This document shows positions 1 through 13,452 of a stretch of DNA of 64,000 nt, in pieces; position 1 is the first letter of the stretch; every line of letters starts with the position of its first letter. The notes under the pieces are model-generated. The model made no database searches. It saw nothing but the letters and a program-made list of their open reading frames with translations, and was not told where the DNA came from. The stretch is from positions 9,642,347 through 9,706,346 of the forward strand of contig CATQJL010000316.1 of NCBI GenBank assembly GCA_958299035.1, in the 5' to 3' direction. Position numbers and translations under genes: made by a program. This DNA comes from Cylicocyclus nassatus (taxonomy: Eukaryota > Nematoda > Chromadorea > Rhabditida > Strongylidae).

Positions 1-1480
1 GCAAAAGTTCTGTCCGATTTCCAGTGGCCTTGCGTTCAAAGCAACTATCTTCTAAGAGTTTCATTTTAACGCAGTTGAAGCCATGTGAAAGCGTTTTTCT
101 TTTGCTCTTTACTGCTTATAAATCTCGATTGAATACGTTCACTACGAAATTTCAAGCTTTGAACAAGTTGCTAAGATACAGTAATTTTCAAGATGACTGT
201 TTAAAAAGCGAATCTCTGTGGTGCACACAAAATTCCTTATGTGAAATTTTATAGCGAGTGATGGTGTAAAAGAGTTTAGAGTTATTCACAGAACTACTTT
301 AAAAAAATTGCCTTGCTTCCCAATTTTGTCTTCAGAAATGTCTTCCCCTAGCTACTATACAAGAACAACAATCTAAAACAACGACAAGTGCTGTGATTCA
401 TATCGTATAGAGTGAGGCAGCAGGGACCATCAGCTATTTAGTTTTTTCGTCCGCGACCAGTTAAGAAAATCTGGCATCGTAAAGCCGACATAGTTGCGGA
501 ATTTTTTTTATTTAAAATTTAGAATTAAGAAGGCTACTTGATAATGGCAACTAAATGCGTCTGCCCATCCTTAGCGAGCATTGATACCAGATTGGAAATT
601 CAAGAAAATTGCAAACTTTTTCAAACCGCGCCTATCTTGCCCTACCAGTTTTATATGTCCTATTGCAATAACCAGAATCTCGCTCTAACAGGATTTTTCT
701 GTTAAAAAGTTTAATTCAAGTTGTAAGATTCCGCCCCATAGTAAAACCCCCTGCAGAGCAACTCAGCTAGGACGAGATTCAGTTGAACTTATGGCACCTC
801 AGTCTAGCTTCCAACGAGCTGTTGATTTGGATGCGGAACGTTTCGTAAACATAAGAATCTTGCGTGTTATCAAACAGCTACAGCGCTTAGCAAGATTGGC
901 TAAATGGGTAGGTGAATTGATTAGCCCGAATGACCTGTCTCGAGATTAGCTGACGGCAAATTCTTACTGCACCATCGGTCCCAAACGCAAATGAATGAAC
1001 GCTATCAAGGATTTCGCCTATCAAATGAGATGACATAACTACTATTTTCGAAGAAAGTTGATGAACGAAATGGTTTGAAACATAAATCGATTAAAAGAAA
1101 TGCATAAATCCCCGTTCTAAGCAGCAAACCTACAAAACTGCAAAGTGAGAAGGAAACTCGTTTCCTTGTTGCCTCTGCGAAATTAGTTGTCTATTAACCC
1201 TCACCTTTTTAGGCCCCGATGTTGTGCAGTTTTGCGCGTTCTTGTACCGCAAAAGAATGTGAGCCTAGGTGTCTCGTAGCTTACTCAAGGGCAATTTACA
1301 GGAATTTCGGCCGATTCACCGCTTCTGCACACTTTTCTCGTCACTTTAACTTACGAACTACCTTCAGCTTATTGGCAGTAGTCTGGAGTGACCGTAGCAC
1401 TTAACTTCTTCTGACTGTTCAGCTTGCTGTTGAAGCATGGGAAGATGACACATGAGTTCAGCTTACAAAGTGCTTTCGAT
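1..1480 (-). mobile_element. Decayed [11 protein letters not shown] element, copy A (left end at window edge)
   Basis: This stretch aligns along its length with 44.28-46.5 kb: the opening AAGTTCTGTCCGA-type terminus, the 'gttcaaagca' and 'ccatgtgaaagcg' blocks, the 'gaccatcag' block and the 'gaagcatgggaagatgac' block occur in the same order. On the minus strand around 200-400, fragments resemble the C-terminal part of mariner transposases (a GKTF block, then a GI..x.P.R stretch), broken by many stops. The right end is cut off near 1480 by an unrelated repeat. Family assignment is inferred from the terminus and these short matches. No intact ORF survives. Confidence 0.5.
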
Positions 1481-1494
1481 GAAATCGGAATACA

Positions 1495-2110
1495 AGGACA
1501 TGCTGCATACCAAAAGGTTCGCCTTGACGAGCTGAGCATGAAGCTTTTTTCGGATTCAGAATACATTCATTTCGAAGGAAGTTATGACAAATAGAATTTA
1601 GAAACGCGTGATTTTTCCAGAATTCACCAACGCTTATGTTTCTTCTGGAAAAAAATCCGCAGCTATACTTAAGTGCGCTATAACTTACAAGAACCGTACT
1701 ATCGAATATTACTTACTAGTATCTTTTATGTTAGATAGGCGCTGCGTTACATCCTTGCAAACAGACCTCCGCAGAAGGATTTGAGAAAACTGGAAACGGA
1801 ATCGGATTCAGAATTTATTCATTCTGAATGGAGTTACGGCGCTGTGTAATTTGCGTGATTCAAGCGGATTCCGCGGAATTCCTGGGATTATCGGGGACAT
1901 GCTATATCAAAAGATTCGCCTTAACAAGCTGAACACAATGCTTTTTCGGATTCAGAATTTATTCATTCTGAATGGAGTTATTGCGTTGTGTAGTTTGCGT
2001 GATTCGCGTGATTCCGCGGAAATCCCGGAACGTCGAAAAACTCCCAGAACGTTGCGGACTTTAGCAAACCCCCGGAATTTCACGACATACAAAGAAAATC
2101 TGCATTTTTG
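1495..2110. repeat. Two tandem copies of an interspersed repeat with an AATTCCG-rich segment
   Basis: A unit containing 'attcgccttgacgagctgag' followed by 'ttttcggattcagaattta' and 'gtgattc..gcggaat' appears at about 1509 and again at about 1910, the second copy running into an AATTCCG-rich tail. The same unit recurs at about 3128 on this strand, inside both arms of the palindrome at 23.7-25.5 kb, and so is a dispersed repeat of this genome. The ORF across 1851-2114 is made of this repeat and is not considered a gene. Confidence 0.6.
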
Positions 2111-2449
2111 TTAGCTATTGTAGATAGCAAAAAATAGAGTACAGCATAGGAGAATTCAAAAAGGCATCGATACGGAAGCAACAGCCTATGTGCGCGCATC
2201 GCTCGCGGGCGTGTGGACTCTGACGGAAAGATGCTCGAGCAAGCGTCTGCGCCGTTTCTCTAGACCGATCACCTTTGCGGATCTGGATTTGTATATCATA
2301 CGCAGGAAACAGAAGTGTTCAGCTTATCTTTGAAACTCCTGTTGACAGTCGACTCCGTTCATTCACAATTTATAGAGCGGTGAATTTTTTTGAAAGAGCA
2401 TCTATCTACTGCACCGAATGCGCAATTGAACCGAAAAGCTTGTAGATCC

Positions 2450-2950
2450 ATTCTATAAGAAATAGAGCGATAAAAATTCGCACAGCGTTTCCTAAAGTAC
2501 ATTCCTTACTGAATGTCAAAAATGATCCAATTTTGTGATATCATCAGTGATAAATGATAAAATGGTGATATCAAAGATAACGACAGATAAGAATGGCTTA
2601 AATTCACGCGGTCGATTCCCACGTTCATCTTCCATACAGGCGTAGAATTCCAGCCCAGGTTTCGACGTGAAGCGAGTTGAAGCAAAAATGCCATTTCAGG
2701 TAAGAATTGGCAGCAATGGCATGTGCCGATGAGAAATCGATCGATTGCTGCAGCGAGGGTCTGCCAATAGACCGAACAATAGAACTAGGAAATCTTGTAG
2801 ATCACTTATAATGAGAGAAAGAGCAATAGAAATTTACACAGCATCCCCTACACTACTTTTCTTACCATGCGCCAAAAATGATCCAAAAATGTGATATTAT
2901 CAGTGATAAATGATAAAGTGCTTAAATCGAAGATAAGGGTAAATAAAAAC
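2450..2950 (+). repeat. Imperfect direct repeat pair
   Basis: Segments at about 2450-2600 and 2795-2945 share the blocks 'agagcgataaaaatt', 'aaaaatgatcca', 'tgtgatat' and 'atcagtgataaatgataaa' in the same order and orientation. They look like two diverged copies of a roughly 150-bp unit. No coding signal is visible. Confidence 0.55.
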
Positions 2951-2959
2951 TGCCCAATG

Positions 2960-4840
2960 TTTCGCGATAGTTTTCGATAATGAGAACTCCGTACCAAAAC
3001 CTCCTACTCGCGATTTACACGGTGATAGATATTCACAAAAGCCTTAACATAGAAAATAACAAGGTATCACCATATGTCTACCGTGTCACTATGAATTACG
3101 TATTGTACACCAGAATCGCATATTGTATACCAGAAGATTCGCCTCATCAAGCTGAAGCCAAATCTTCACGCAGATTACAAATAAAGCTGTTTCAAAAGAA
3201 GTTATAGCTAAACCCCGCTTATCCCGCAAATCCCATGAAGTCGCGAATCCCGACAATCCCGCAATTTTGGACAAATTCTACCGCTGCAACTGTACAACTC
3301 ATGTAGGCTACTTCCAGAATTTTCAAATTCTTTCTTCTCACAGATCCCCAACGCAATTCCCACTGGTCTATTGTATGTGCGTTTAAATATGGTACAGCGT
3401 AGCATAGTTTACTGTAGTGCAGTATTTTGTATTGAAGTATGGTGCAGTAACGCATAGTGGAACATAATACACATCACCTAGCCAGGTACTGAGTTTAACG
3501 GTTTATCGGTTAACACACTGGCGACCGCTTGACATACATGGTACACGGAAAACTCACTCCTGGAGTTTTCTTTTGCGCTGGAGCTAGGAGTAACCTCCAT
3601 CCAACTTGCCAGCTTCACAGAGCTACTGCAGCTGTATTGTATGTGGCAGTATGCGTGATTTTATTTGAAAAATGTTGAATGATGACAGACTTTGTTCCCA
3701 AAAAGCAGAGAAAGCAAAATTTCACAGTCATCAATCCGTTAAAAATACGGAAATTCAATATAGGTGACGTAGTTGCTGCAATCATGTTATTAATTTGATG
3801 TACAAAAGCGATGAGCTTTTGTGCGATTTGCTCATAGTGCTTGAGACGGCGCCAAAGCATGCTCTTACAATCTACTTACATCCTCCTCAATGTTATGCTG
3901 CGACGACGACAGTATAAACTAGCGACACTGGTGACGACATTGTATATATATACACGCGTAACTCTGTAAGTACACATATAACTACTCTGAATCTGTAATC
4001 ATCACTTAGAGATTTTACTGATATTGGTTTCAATATAAAGAATTCCTAACACGGCTGGAAGCTCTTTTTTAGAATAGTAATCAATATATTTTCGTATAAT
4101 ATCGATTGCGTTGTGCTCAAATTTACTGAGAAAGAGCATGGTAACATGTTCAATACAAGCTCATGTTAAGAAAAACGGAAACCTTTTAGCATCAGCCGCT
4201 TTCCGTCTATGCACTCGCAGACGTGTGCACATGTACCACAAGAGTTAGTAGCTCCCTCAAAATACTGTGGGTTTCAGAACAGCACTGTGCAGAACTGCTT
4301 GCAAAACTGCGAAAATCTGGGATTCTGTGTAAGTTGACGCTTGTCCATGCCGCTCAAATGAGACGGAATTTAGTTTCAGTCGAAAACCGAAGAGAAGTGC
4401 AGGAACAAGTGCAATGCTCTCAGCTCGCCGCCTCTCGCTGCCGTCGATGAGCTTCGATGGGGAAAACAGAATTTGACCACAGCTATTGTCTTTCCTCCTG
4501 TCAGAGAAGCCACGATCTACGTTGTACAGTACAGAGTATCACAAGAAGTTCAATTTATACTTGAAAGACTCGCAACGGTAAGCCAGCAGACTTTACGAAG
4601 ATTTTATTTATTGGTATTGTGTGATATATGAGTCTTAGTTGATCTAGGTTAGCAAAAAAGGTCACAAATAATACTTAGTAGTACTCATTACACAAACACA
4701 GAAGTTAGATATGCGGGATAATATTAGAAGTTATACCATCAAAACTGCAAATGATAATAAGTTCAAACCCTTCTAACAATTTTAGTATAAGCAATTAAAA
4801 GAGCATTATATTGGTATCAGGTTGGGAGGAAAAGAGTGGT
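2960..4840. other. No gene recognised
   Basis: AT-rich DNA. Near 3128 lies one more copy of the 'attcgcct..caagctgaa' repeat. Around 3390-3460 there is a loose run of 'tatggtacag'-like words. The short open frames (for example 3089-3405 and 3615-3860 on the minus strand) overlap one another, have no splice context and match no family I know. Confidence 0.4.
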
Positions 4841-4842
4841 GA

Positions 4843-4891
4843 GCTTCGATAGCACATGTTAGCATTTTGAGCTAACATGTGCTATCGAAGC
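4843..4891. repeat. Perfect 21-bp-stem hairpin
   Basis: The bases 4843-4863 (GCTTCGATAGCACATGTTAGC) are exactly complementary to 4871-4891, with a 7-nt loop ATTTTGA. The match stops abruptly on both sides. It could be a remnant of a small foldback MITE or a transcribed short hairpin; the sequence alone does not decide. Confidence 0.75.
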
Positions 4892-5256
4892 AGGACGAAC
4901 ACCAAAGAAAGCCACGCGGTATTACTGATAGAGCAAAGCGAGCACAAGATTTTCTAATAGCAACAAGTTCGATCTACATGAAATTTGAAGCCGTTCAAAG
5001 TCTTTTAAGCGGCTGAAAAGCCGAAAAATATCTCCCCATTATGGATTCTGCAGCCGCCCCTCCCTCCCCCCCCCCTCTTGCTCCAATTAAGGGTATACAC
5101 TTTACATCGGTCATTCATATGCATAGTTGCTGTATATTTTACATGGCTTGGAATCGAAAAAACGAAAATCTTCATGTTTCTCCAAAGCGTGCTTGCTGGG
5201 TTGTTCCCACACAGCTAAATCTATAATAACCTTTACAAGCATAACCACCAATTAGC

Positions 5257-5318
5257 CTTTTACAGAAGTTCGTTCACGAGAAACATTAAATTTCTCGAGA
5301 CGAACTCTTGTAAAAAGG
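5257..5318. other. Imperfect hairpin of precursor-miRNA size
   Basis: A ~62-nt inverted repeat. CTTTTACAGAAGTTCG on the left arm faces a right arm ending GTTCG..CTTGTAAAAAG, and CGAGAAA pairs with TTTCTCG around a short ATTAAA loop. The stem has about 27 pairs broken by a few one-base bulges, which is the geometry of an animal miRNA precursor. Nothing else supports an RNA gene, so a MITE remnant is an equal alternative. Confidence 0.35.
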
Positions 5319-5798
5319 TGAAACTTTATAACTTTTAAAAAGTTCGAGAGGATAAATTCAAATCAAAAGAGTGCAACCTTTTACGTTTCTTTGGACTAGA
5401 AAATATTCTGCTGAGGAGTTGCGTGTGGATGACGTCCCACACGTTGTGTAAAAATGACATATTGAGCTACGATGACTATAGATGCATCCAGTGGCGGTCG
5501 GAGAATCGTTGGGGAAGAGGGGGGGGGATTTTTTTTTCAATTGAAGGCTCGTGACGACATTCACGCACTCTAAATTTTTTTGGGATGCTTTTCGATATTT
5601 TCGCTGCCGTTAAACTTTACGTCTAAAATCTTAGAAAAAAATGGGCTTTGAACTTTCAAAAATTAACATAATTATTTAAAACTATGAACAAGTTGCTTGC
5701 ACATTTCTGTAACTCTTGTAGTTGACTTTCAATTTCGCGACTCATTCTCGGAGCTCCGCCTCTGGTACATACGTACATGTATACATACAAGTAGACAC

Positions 5799-5973
5799 CA
5801 GTGGCGTCCCACGATTTCCGTCCGCGGGGAAAAGTCGTTTCAAATGAAGGTGCGTGGCGAGCTAAGCATTTCGAACATTTTTTTGAGGTGCTTCTCAAGA
5901 TTTTTATGGGAACATAACCTTCACTTGCACATTTTTATGACCAGTAGCCCCCCCCCCCTCGGGTCCGCCACTG
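5799..5973. mobile_element. hAT-like MITE, 175 bp, 8-bp target duplication
   Basis: The element begins CAGTGGCG and ends CGCCACTG, the classical hAT terminal motif. It is flanked by 8-bp near-identical direct repeats, GTAGACAC (5791-5798) and GTAGATAC (5974-5981). The interior has a poly-C tract and no coding potential. Another CAGTGGCGG terminus lies at 5489, but I could not find its partner. Confidence 0.7.
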
Positions 5974-6907
5974 GTAGATACGTACACTTATACAATCATA
6001 TGCACATACATGCATTATTGAAAAATTTTTCGCAATAAATCGCACGTGAGCCTTTCACATGTTCGTCCTTTGATTAGTTTGAGAAAGGTAACGTATCGTA
6101 GGCTAGAGATAGGTCATTGTTTGAAAATTTTAGTCGAATTAATATTGCCTCCTCTTTTGATATTGTCATCTTATACTTGTTATCATAGGTTGATGCACCT
6201 GAATCGTACTTTGTAGACAACATGACTAAGGCAAGTTCTTTATGGTCATTCTTACTTTCAAACAGTCTTTTATCGTGTCGATGGCTTCCAGAGGTCGTGG
6301 TTCCGTCTAGCTTCCAATGGTAGTAAAGAAAGGAAACTTAGACACTAATATTTGATTATTTTGATTTTGTACGACCTGTGATGATTGCCCCTGTTGTAAA
6401 TGATTTCCAGGGCTCTTTTTTGATTTTGATATGGGTAGACGCCATATAAAGCGCTTTTCCTTGGTTAAGAGCAACCTGTCTCTGGTTTGTCATATAAGTC
6501 GATAATTCAGTATTATCCTCAATCGTTTGGAACCATCCACATAATTCCACGGAAAACGAAAACGAAGACACTAAAATAACGTTTTTTCAGATCTAAACGG
6601 AAACTGTTATTACAGATTTCTTGAGACCCGAAAGTATATTCTGTAAGCCCGTTGATATCCGGTCAGTACAGTTATCTTGTTATGCATAACTTTCTTTCCA
6701 AGGTGCTCTTGCAGTGTAGCGGCGGTGTCTCTAACTCTGACGAATGGAGCTCCTAACCTAGCTCGCGCTTTTGGAATAAGACACATATATTTGGAATCAG
6801 CTTCGAACGCTGAAGCCAATTATGTTGTTCCCATCTGCAAATACAATACGCTGTTAACAAAAGTGTATTCTGAACACTGATGAAGACTTGCAAAGCAAAA
6901 TTCACGC

Positions 6908-6972
6908 AATAGGAATCGAAACCCGGACCATCAGCTTGTGGAGCGAGACACCATTTCACCACACGACCTCTT
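6908..6972 (-). pseudogene. tRNA-like remnant (A box/B box), possibly SINE head
   Basis: On the minus strand, an A-box-like 'TGTGGTGAAATGG' is followed about 30 nt later by GGTTTCGATTCC, a good B box. A convincing acceptor stem and a symmetrical T stem are lacking, so this is not called a functional tRNA. A tRNA pseudogene or the head of a tRNA-derived SINE fits better. Confidence 0.4.
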
Positions 6973-7130
6973 AGTCACTGTCGTGTTTCCCCTAGACTTG
7001 CCGGTGGAGCGAGTCATAAGGGAGGAGGCCTCATAACTCTCATAACTCTGCTGCGAATGATGCGCGACAGCTGTGAACAGCATATTTGACATCAACGTTC
7101 GAAGCTGATTCCAAATATCATCTATATATA

Positions 7131-7809
7131 CAGGGTGTCCCAAAAAAATGTGAACACTGTTTGATCCTTAATAACTCCGTTGCTTTCATGTCTTTCGCCG
7201 AGCTTGGGGCACCTTTCTGTAGAGCGAGGTTCAACTTAGATTTGTGGTGTGGAGCGAATCACCGATCTCTCTTCATTACTGTAGGATTACGGTATGAACT
7301 TCTGGCATGTGGATCTATTATGAAATATGCCATTTGACAAAATTTTTTCCAAAAAATCTGAAAAATCGTGTACTAGGGTTTTCGCGCACGCTGATTCCAT
7401 AACACAACTTTTTACGAGTGTTTTCAGCTTTTTTGAAGGTGTAATCACATTTTTGACAGATGCTGGAAATTCGGTCATTTAGGTTTACCTGGGATAACCT
7501 TGGAAAGAAGCGTCACAGTGAAGTGCAAATTTCATATTTGAACTCAGCGGCTTCCATTACCCATGTATAAAAGTTTTTGGCTTGTTTAGTTTTGTTCCGA
7601 GGCAGAATATGGCTTTCAACGGTTTAAAATCTTTGTCAAAATTCCTACCGTAATCCTACAGTAATGAAGAGAGATTGGCGATATACTCTATACTAGAGAT
7701 CTAAGTTAGACCTCGCTCTATAGAATGATGCCTCAAGCTTGGCGAAAGACATAAAAGCAAGGGAGTTATTAACGATCAAACAGTGTTCACATTTTTTTGG
7801 GACACCCTG
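7131..7809. mobile_element. Mariner-type TIR element, 679 bp, TA target site
   Basis: Termini are CAGGGTGTCCCAAAAAAATG and its exact complement, each next to TA (7129-7130 and 7810-7811). The terminal inverted repeats run about 165 bp, out to the 'attactgtaggattacgg' block near 7290 and 7650. CAGGGTGTCCC ends with a TA duplication are typical of Tc1/mariner superfamily elements. The interior has no transposase, so it is non-autonomous. Confidence 0.75.
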
Positions 7810-8205
7810 TATATAAAACTCAAAAATTGTCAGTTTGGAGGGTACGTGCGTTATAGAAACGCGCGCCGCTCAACCGATTCAGCTGAAACTTTGCACACAT
7901 ATGTTTTCGACCCTTGCGCAGATGATAGGCTACTTTTTGCGGCGATTCGTTGGGTCCTTTTATCGATTTATTGATTTGTTTACATTTTCCTTAGGAACTG
8001 AAGGGTTATCATGTTCAATCAAGCATTTTCCATGCTCATGTTAAGGAGGGCGGTGAAGCTCATTTTCACCTCAGGATCACGAGGATGCGGTTTCCAAGCG
8101 GATGTCCCAAGGTAAGTCATCCTACCATATAGGGCGGGGGGGGGGGGAGGGACTCGCAGTGCTGTGAACCATGGCCCGGGCTGGACCGGGAAAGCCAACT
8201 AGTAA

Positions 8206-9204
<999 letters not shown>

Positions 9205-9392
9205 TGCTGTTATATGTGTTATTCCAAAAGCGCGAGCTAAGTTAGGTAGCTTCCCTCTTGAGTTCTGTTTTTGAAACTCAGAGTTATGCTTTTTGAAACT
9301 CTGAGTTCCGCTTATAGGGTTCCGAGTTCCAACTCTCAAGCTCTTGGTTTTCCTGTTTGAGGAGTTGTTACGCACTTTGTTGCAAAAGCTAT

Positions 9393-9470
9393 GTCAAAGT
9401 TGGGACTCGAACATGCATGGTTTAGCGCAAAGATCATATCTCTAAACCGCTAAACCATGACACACCCTTT
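9393..9470 (-). pseudogene. Second tRNA-like remnant
   Basis: On the minus strand, 'TCATGGTTTAGCGGTTTAG' resembles an A-box/D-arm and is followed by GTTCGAGTCCC, a good B box. The flanking bases do not form a clean seven-pair acceptor stem. It is probably a tRNA pseudogene or SINE fragment, similar in layout to the one at 6908-6972. Confidence 0.4.
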
Positions 9471-10799
9471 AAGTTTGAAGTTGCTTTGCCATAATGTACT
9501 CATTGTATTAACACATGTCATTACAAGTTAAATCAAAGCCTCATTCATTTTCATTTCTGTCGAAAAGTGGTGCTTTATCCCACGGATTGGTCTTTTGTGT
9601 AGCTGAAAACTTTAAAATAGTGAGAACGATGGTATGCGCAATGAAATGATAGACTATTAGGATCTGCGCGAATAAATTCTTCAGGCAAAATTTGCTTTAT
9701 CTATGATTTGGCCCACTTACCTCATGCTACCGCATCCCCGGCGGATGACACCGCCGCACGAAGTAATTAGTTGGTGCGCCCAAAGCTCACTGGGTCGAAT
9801 TTAGCCATTTTGACTTCATCCTACTTACAGTATATCTACCGTAATCGTCCTGAATGACATCAATTTACGCCGCAGGTAGACTATACGAATCTGCGTTTCG
9901 AATAAGCCACCGGTCCAAGTTTCCCCAAGTTTGTGATTTTCTCCTGTCTTCCGTAAGCCCACCGTAACCTTGTCAGATTAACTCGCAGTACAAAATGCAT
10001 GCCAAATTCATGATCAGTGCCTTAAATAATCAGGAATAATCGTTTTTTCCAATTTTTCCCGATTCAATAATCATTACAGAAAAGTCATTTAATTGTTTGA
10101 CCGTTTAAAAATGAATTCACAAAGTGGAAAACCAAAGAAGAATCCACGAAGTGAAATTTCTGCTTTTCTACAAATTCTGTTATTTCTTCCCGTTTCAAGG
10201 TATTAATATAAACCAGGAGGAAGGAGTTGTTTTGCAATGGCGATTTCTGAATTTCAAAGCATGTTCTGCAGGGAACCGTTGTATTTATGAAGAAAGTGAT
10301 GATGAAATTTTTGTAATTGTAATTTTTTAACTGTAACTTTTTGTAATTTCAGCATTTGACTTCCCACAAGCAACTTTTCAGTCAAAGCCGCCACTTTTTT
10401 AGTCGTGAATACCTCCTTTCAAACGGGGAGTTCTCTTTCACAATTGCTTCTCGCAGCTAATTGATGTGACCCCACTGAGGTCATGGTGCGAGAGCGTCCT
10501 GTTATTGATAAATTCGGCTAATGAGTCAGATAAAACTTTCAATCATTCAAGCAAAGTATTAGCCGTGACAATGCAATATAAGCAAACGAATAACTGAACA
10601 ATCGCAGTTATGAAGTCCATCTAATCCTAAATTATAAGACGAAATTTTCAAACTTGTGAAAAATTGACGATGACCGTTTTTTTTTCATTTTTTTCCCGTT
10701 TCAACAGCAATCACCTATTTTTTCCTGTTTCAACCATCGGTTGATTTTATAGGATTTGTTTTTTAAGCGGGTTGATTTCTGTCAATTCCAGTGAACTTA

Positions 10800-11880
10800 A
10801 AAGAAACAATAGTAATTTCCGATTTCGAACAGTCTTAATGAACTAGCTGAACGAGAAAATATTATTTTCTGATTTTGGTTAGCCTCACTGATAAAAATGA
10901 AAGAGAAATTTGTATTTTCTGATTTTTCTGATTTAGACCAAGCTCCTTAATCCAAATGGAAGAGAGAATAGTATTGGGTTGGTCCGAAAGTTCTGTCCCT
11001 TCATTTTCAAAAAATCGTAACTTCTTCCTAACACAATGTTTTTGCAAGAGTAAAACCGCATTAGAAAGAGCAATTCATGTGCTTTCTAAATCTGAGTTGG
11101 CTGCTATTCATTAAGCTCTGAATGCAGAGATAAAATCAGAGAAAGGAATTCATTTCAATTTCGGAATTTTTAAGCAAACCCGTTAAAAAATCCAAAAGTG
11201 TGCCATAAAATCCGAAACAGCCAGTATCCTAGGTTTTTTGATCCTCTCTTTCCAGCTGAGCAAAATTTGCGCTGATCGAGCTCTTTTGAAAGAAGTTATG
11301 ATTTTAAAGAAAAAATGCCGAAAAATCAGTTTCTTAAGAAAATTGATTTTTTGACATTTTTTTCAAGAAATCATAACTTTCCGAAGAACAGCTCGATCAA
11401 CGCGAGCTTTTCTCAGCTGGAAAGAGGGGATGAAATAGTCTCGGATAGTGGCTGTTCTGGATTTTATAGCACACTTTTGGATTTTTTAACGGGTTTGCTT
11501 AAAAATTCCGAAATTGAAATGAATTCCTTTCTCTGATTTTATCTCTGCATTCAGAGCTTAATAAATAGCAGCCAACTCAGTTTTAGAAAGTGCATGAATT
11601 GCTCTTTCTAATATGGTTTTACTCTTGCAAAAACATTGTGTTAGGAAGAAGTTAGATTTTTTGAAAATGATGGGACAGAACTTTCGGACCAACCTAATAT
11701 TTTTTGATTTTGATCAGCCCTAATGATTCAAATTGAAGAGAAAATAGTATTTTCTCATTTTGATCAGCCCTAATGATTCAAATGGTAGAGAAAATAGTAT
11801 TTTTTAATTTTGATCAACCCTAATGATTCAAATTGAAGAGAAAATAGTCTTTCTGATTTTTATCAGCCCTAATGATGCAC
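10800..11880. repeat. Degenerate ~57-bp tandem array, split by a MITE
   Basis: Units carry 'gatcagccctaatgattcaaa' and 'gagaaaatagtattttctgat' words. About three diverged units lie at 10800-10973 and three to four better conserved ones at 11698-11880. The MITE at 10974-11697 entered at the TA of a 'tagtattt' unit. Confidence 0.7.
10974..11697. mobile_element. Palindromic mariner-type MITE, 724 bp, TA target site
   Basis: Ends are TTGGGTTGGTCCGAAAGTTC and the complement of TTAGGTTGGTCCGAAAGTTC, flanked by TA on both sides. GGTTGGTCCGAAAGT-type ends are typical of mariner elements. The two halves are nearly complete reverse complements meeting around 11320-11340, so the element would fold into a single long hairpin. 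Confidence 0.8.
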
Positions 11881-13452
11881 AACCGTCTCTTTTTAGATGG
11901 AGCAGTGCCACGATCGCTTCCTCGCAGCTAATAAATTTGACCCATTAAGGCACGGTGCGAGGGTGCCCTATTATCGATACTTGTCGATAAATTCGGCCAA
12001 TGAGACAGACGGAACTCACAAATGTAGTTGAGAAGAGACAGACGGAACTCACAAATGTAGTTGTGAAGAAGTTTTTCAAGATTTTCATCAACTCATTTTT
12101 TGTAAAAATAGTCAGAAAAAAGCTATATTTGAATTTAATAGAACAATGTAAAATGCACAAACTTTTATGATACAACTTGAAATCTACAATCTATAAATCT
12201 ACAATCATATAACGATCTGCAGATGAAAATCAGAAACAAAAGTGTGTGCTTGTGTAGTGTTAAATTACCAAAAAAGCCTAGAACCAGTCATCATCCTCTT
12301 CAGAGTCACTGCTGTCTTCAATGTCGTTGGTGTTTTCCAGCGTTGCCTTTGGTCTTTTCTCCATTATATTGCCACCCTGCGCAGAGACCCCTTCAAAAAT
12401 ACAACGGTCTCTGCAGAACATGCTTTGAAATTCAGAAATCGCCATTGCAAAACAACTCCTGCCTCCTGGTTTATATTAATTCATTGAAACGGGAAGAAAT
12501 AACAGAATTTGTAGAAAAGCAGAAATTTCACTTCGTGGATTCTTCTTTGGTTTTCCAGTTTGTGAATTCATTTTTAAACGGTCAAACAATTAAATGACTT
12601 TTCTGTAATGATTATTGAAAAGGGAATAATTGGAAAAAACGATTATCATCGATTTTTCACGTTTGAAAATTTCTCCTTTTGTTGAATTATGTCCACTAGC
12701 TTTGAAATTCTGGTTTACCGCTGTTAACTCAATTACCAATGATGGTATTTTCTATGAAGCCGATCGATGGTTTAGTTATCCATAAGGCAGGGTTGGTCTA
12801 GTTATCCATAAGTACCTTCGCTACTGCGAGGTGCGAACATGCCTGGGCCACGGCTGGGTGCAGGTGCACCCAAGCTCCCTTGGTGGACCAAATTGACGCA
12901 TATAAAAAATTAGCTTCTTTTTCTGTGCTGATAGAGGGAGCAAATTATATATTTTTTAAAAGCTTATTGCAAGCAGAATACGAATATCTGAAATTTGTGA
13001 TGGTTAGTGAGATCCCAAAAAATGGTAAAAATCAAGTCGTAATTCTGTAATCCTGCATATTTCGTTCGTCCCAGTGCGGTTAGTTTCTTTGACGAGCACT
13101 CATACACATGCAGATCTTAATTACCAAAGCCTATTTTATCACTATGCAAAAACTTTGGCACGTGATCATGACCATCCTTAAGATATGGTATTTTGAAAAT
13201 GGTCCCACAGGCAATAAGAGCACCTGGCAGCATGAGCACCTTGGTTCAGGCTCAGATATCTCGCGTGAAAACCCATACAAGTAGGTAAGTCTATACCACT
13301 CCTATAGAGAATTTTCTGTTCTACCTGCTAGCATAGAACAGTTCGTCTAAGAATACAAATTCATGAATTTACGAACCTTCAAAGTTTGAACTTCACGGCC
13401 TAAAATACATTTTTTATATTTGAAATAAAAAAGTTCTAGACCGCCAAAACTA

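Larger units (their letters stand above)
10035..12646. mobile_element. 2.6-kb element with ~250-bp inverted terminal arms
   Basis: The left arm (10035-10288) is the reverse complement of the right arm (12396-12646), with shared blocks such as 'cgttttttccaa', 'ataatcattacag' and 'caatggcgatttctgaattt'. Between the arms are a direct-repeat pair ('ctcgcagctaat...gataaattcggc', about 10450-10530 and 11915-12005), a ~57-bp tandem array and an inserted mariner-type MITE. No transposase is visible. I cannot assign a superfamily or a clear target duplication. Confidence 0.65.

Noticed and set aside
5489..5800. Second hAT-like element starting with CAGTGGCGG at 5489
   Set aside because: No matching right terminus with an 8-bp duplication could be found.
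6908..6972. Functional tRNA gene
   Set aside because: A and B boxes are present, but the acceptor and T stems do not pair properly.
10800..11880. CRISPR-like array of spaced repeats
   Set aside because: The units are contiguous degenerate tandem copies without unique spacers, in a eukaryotic genome.
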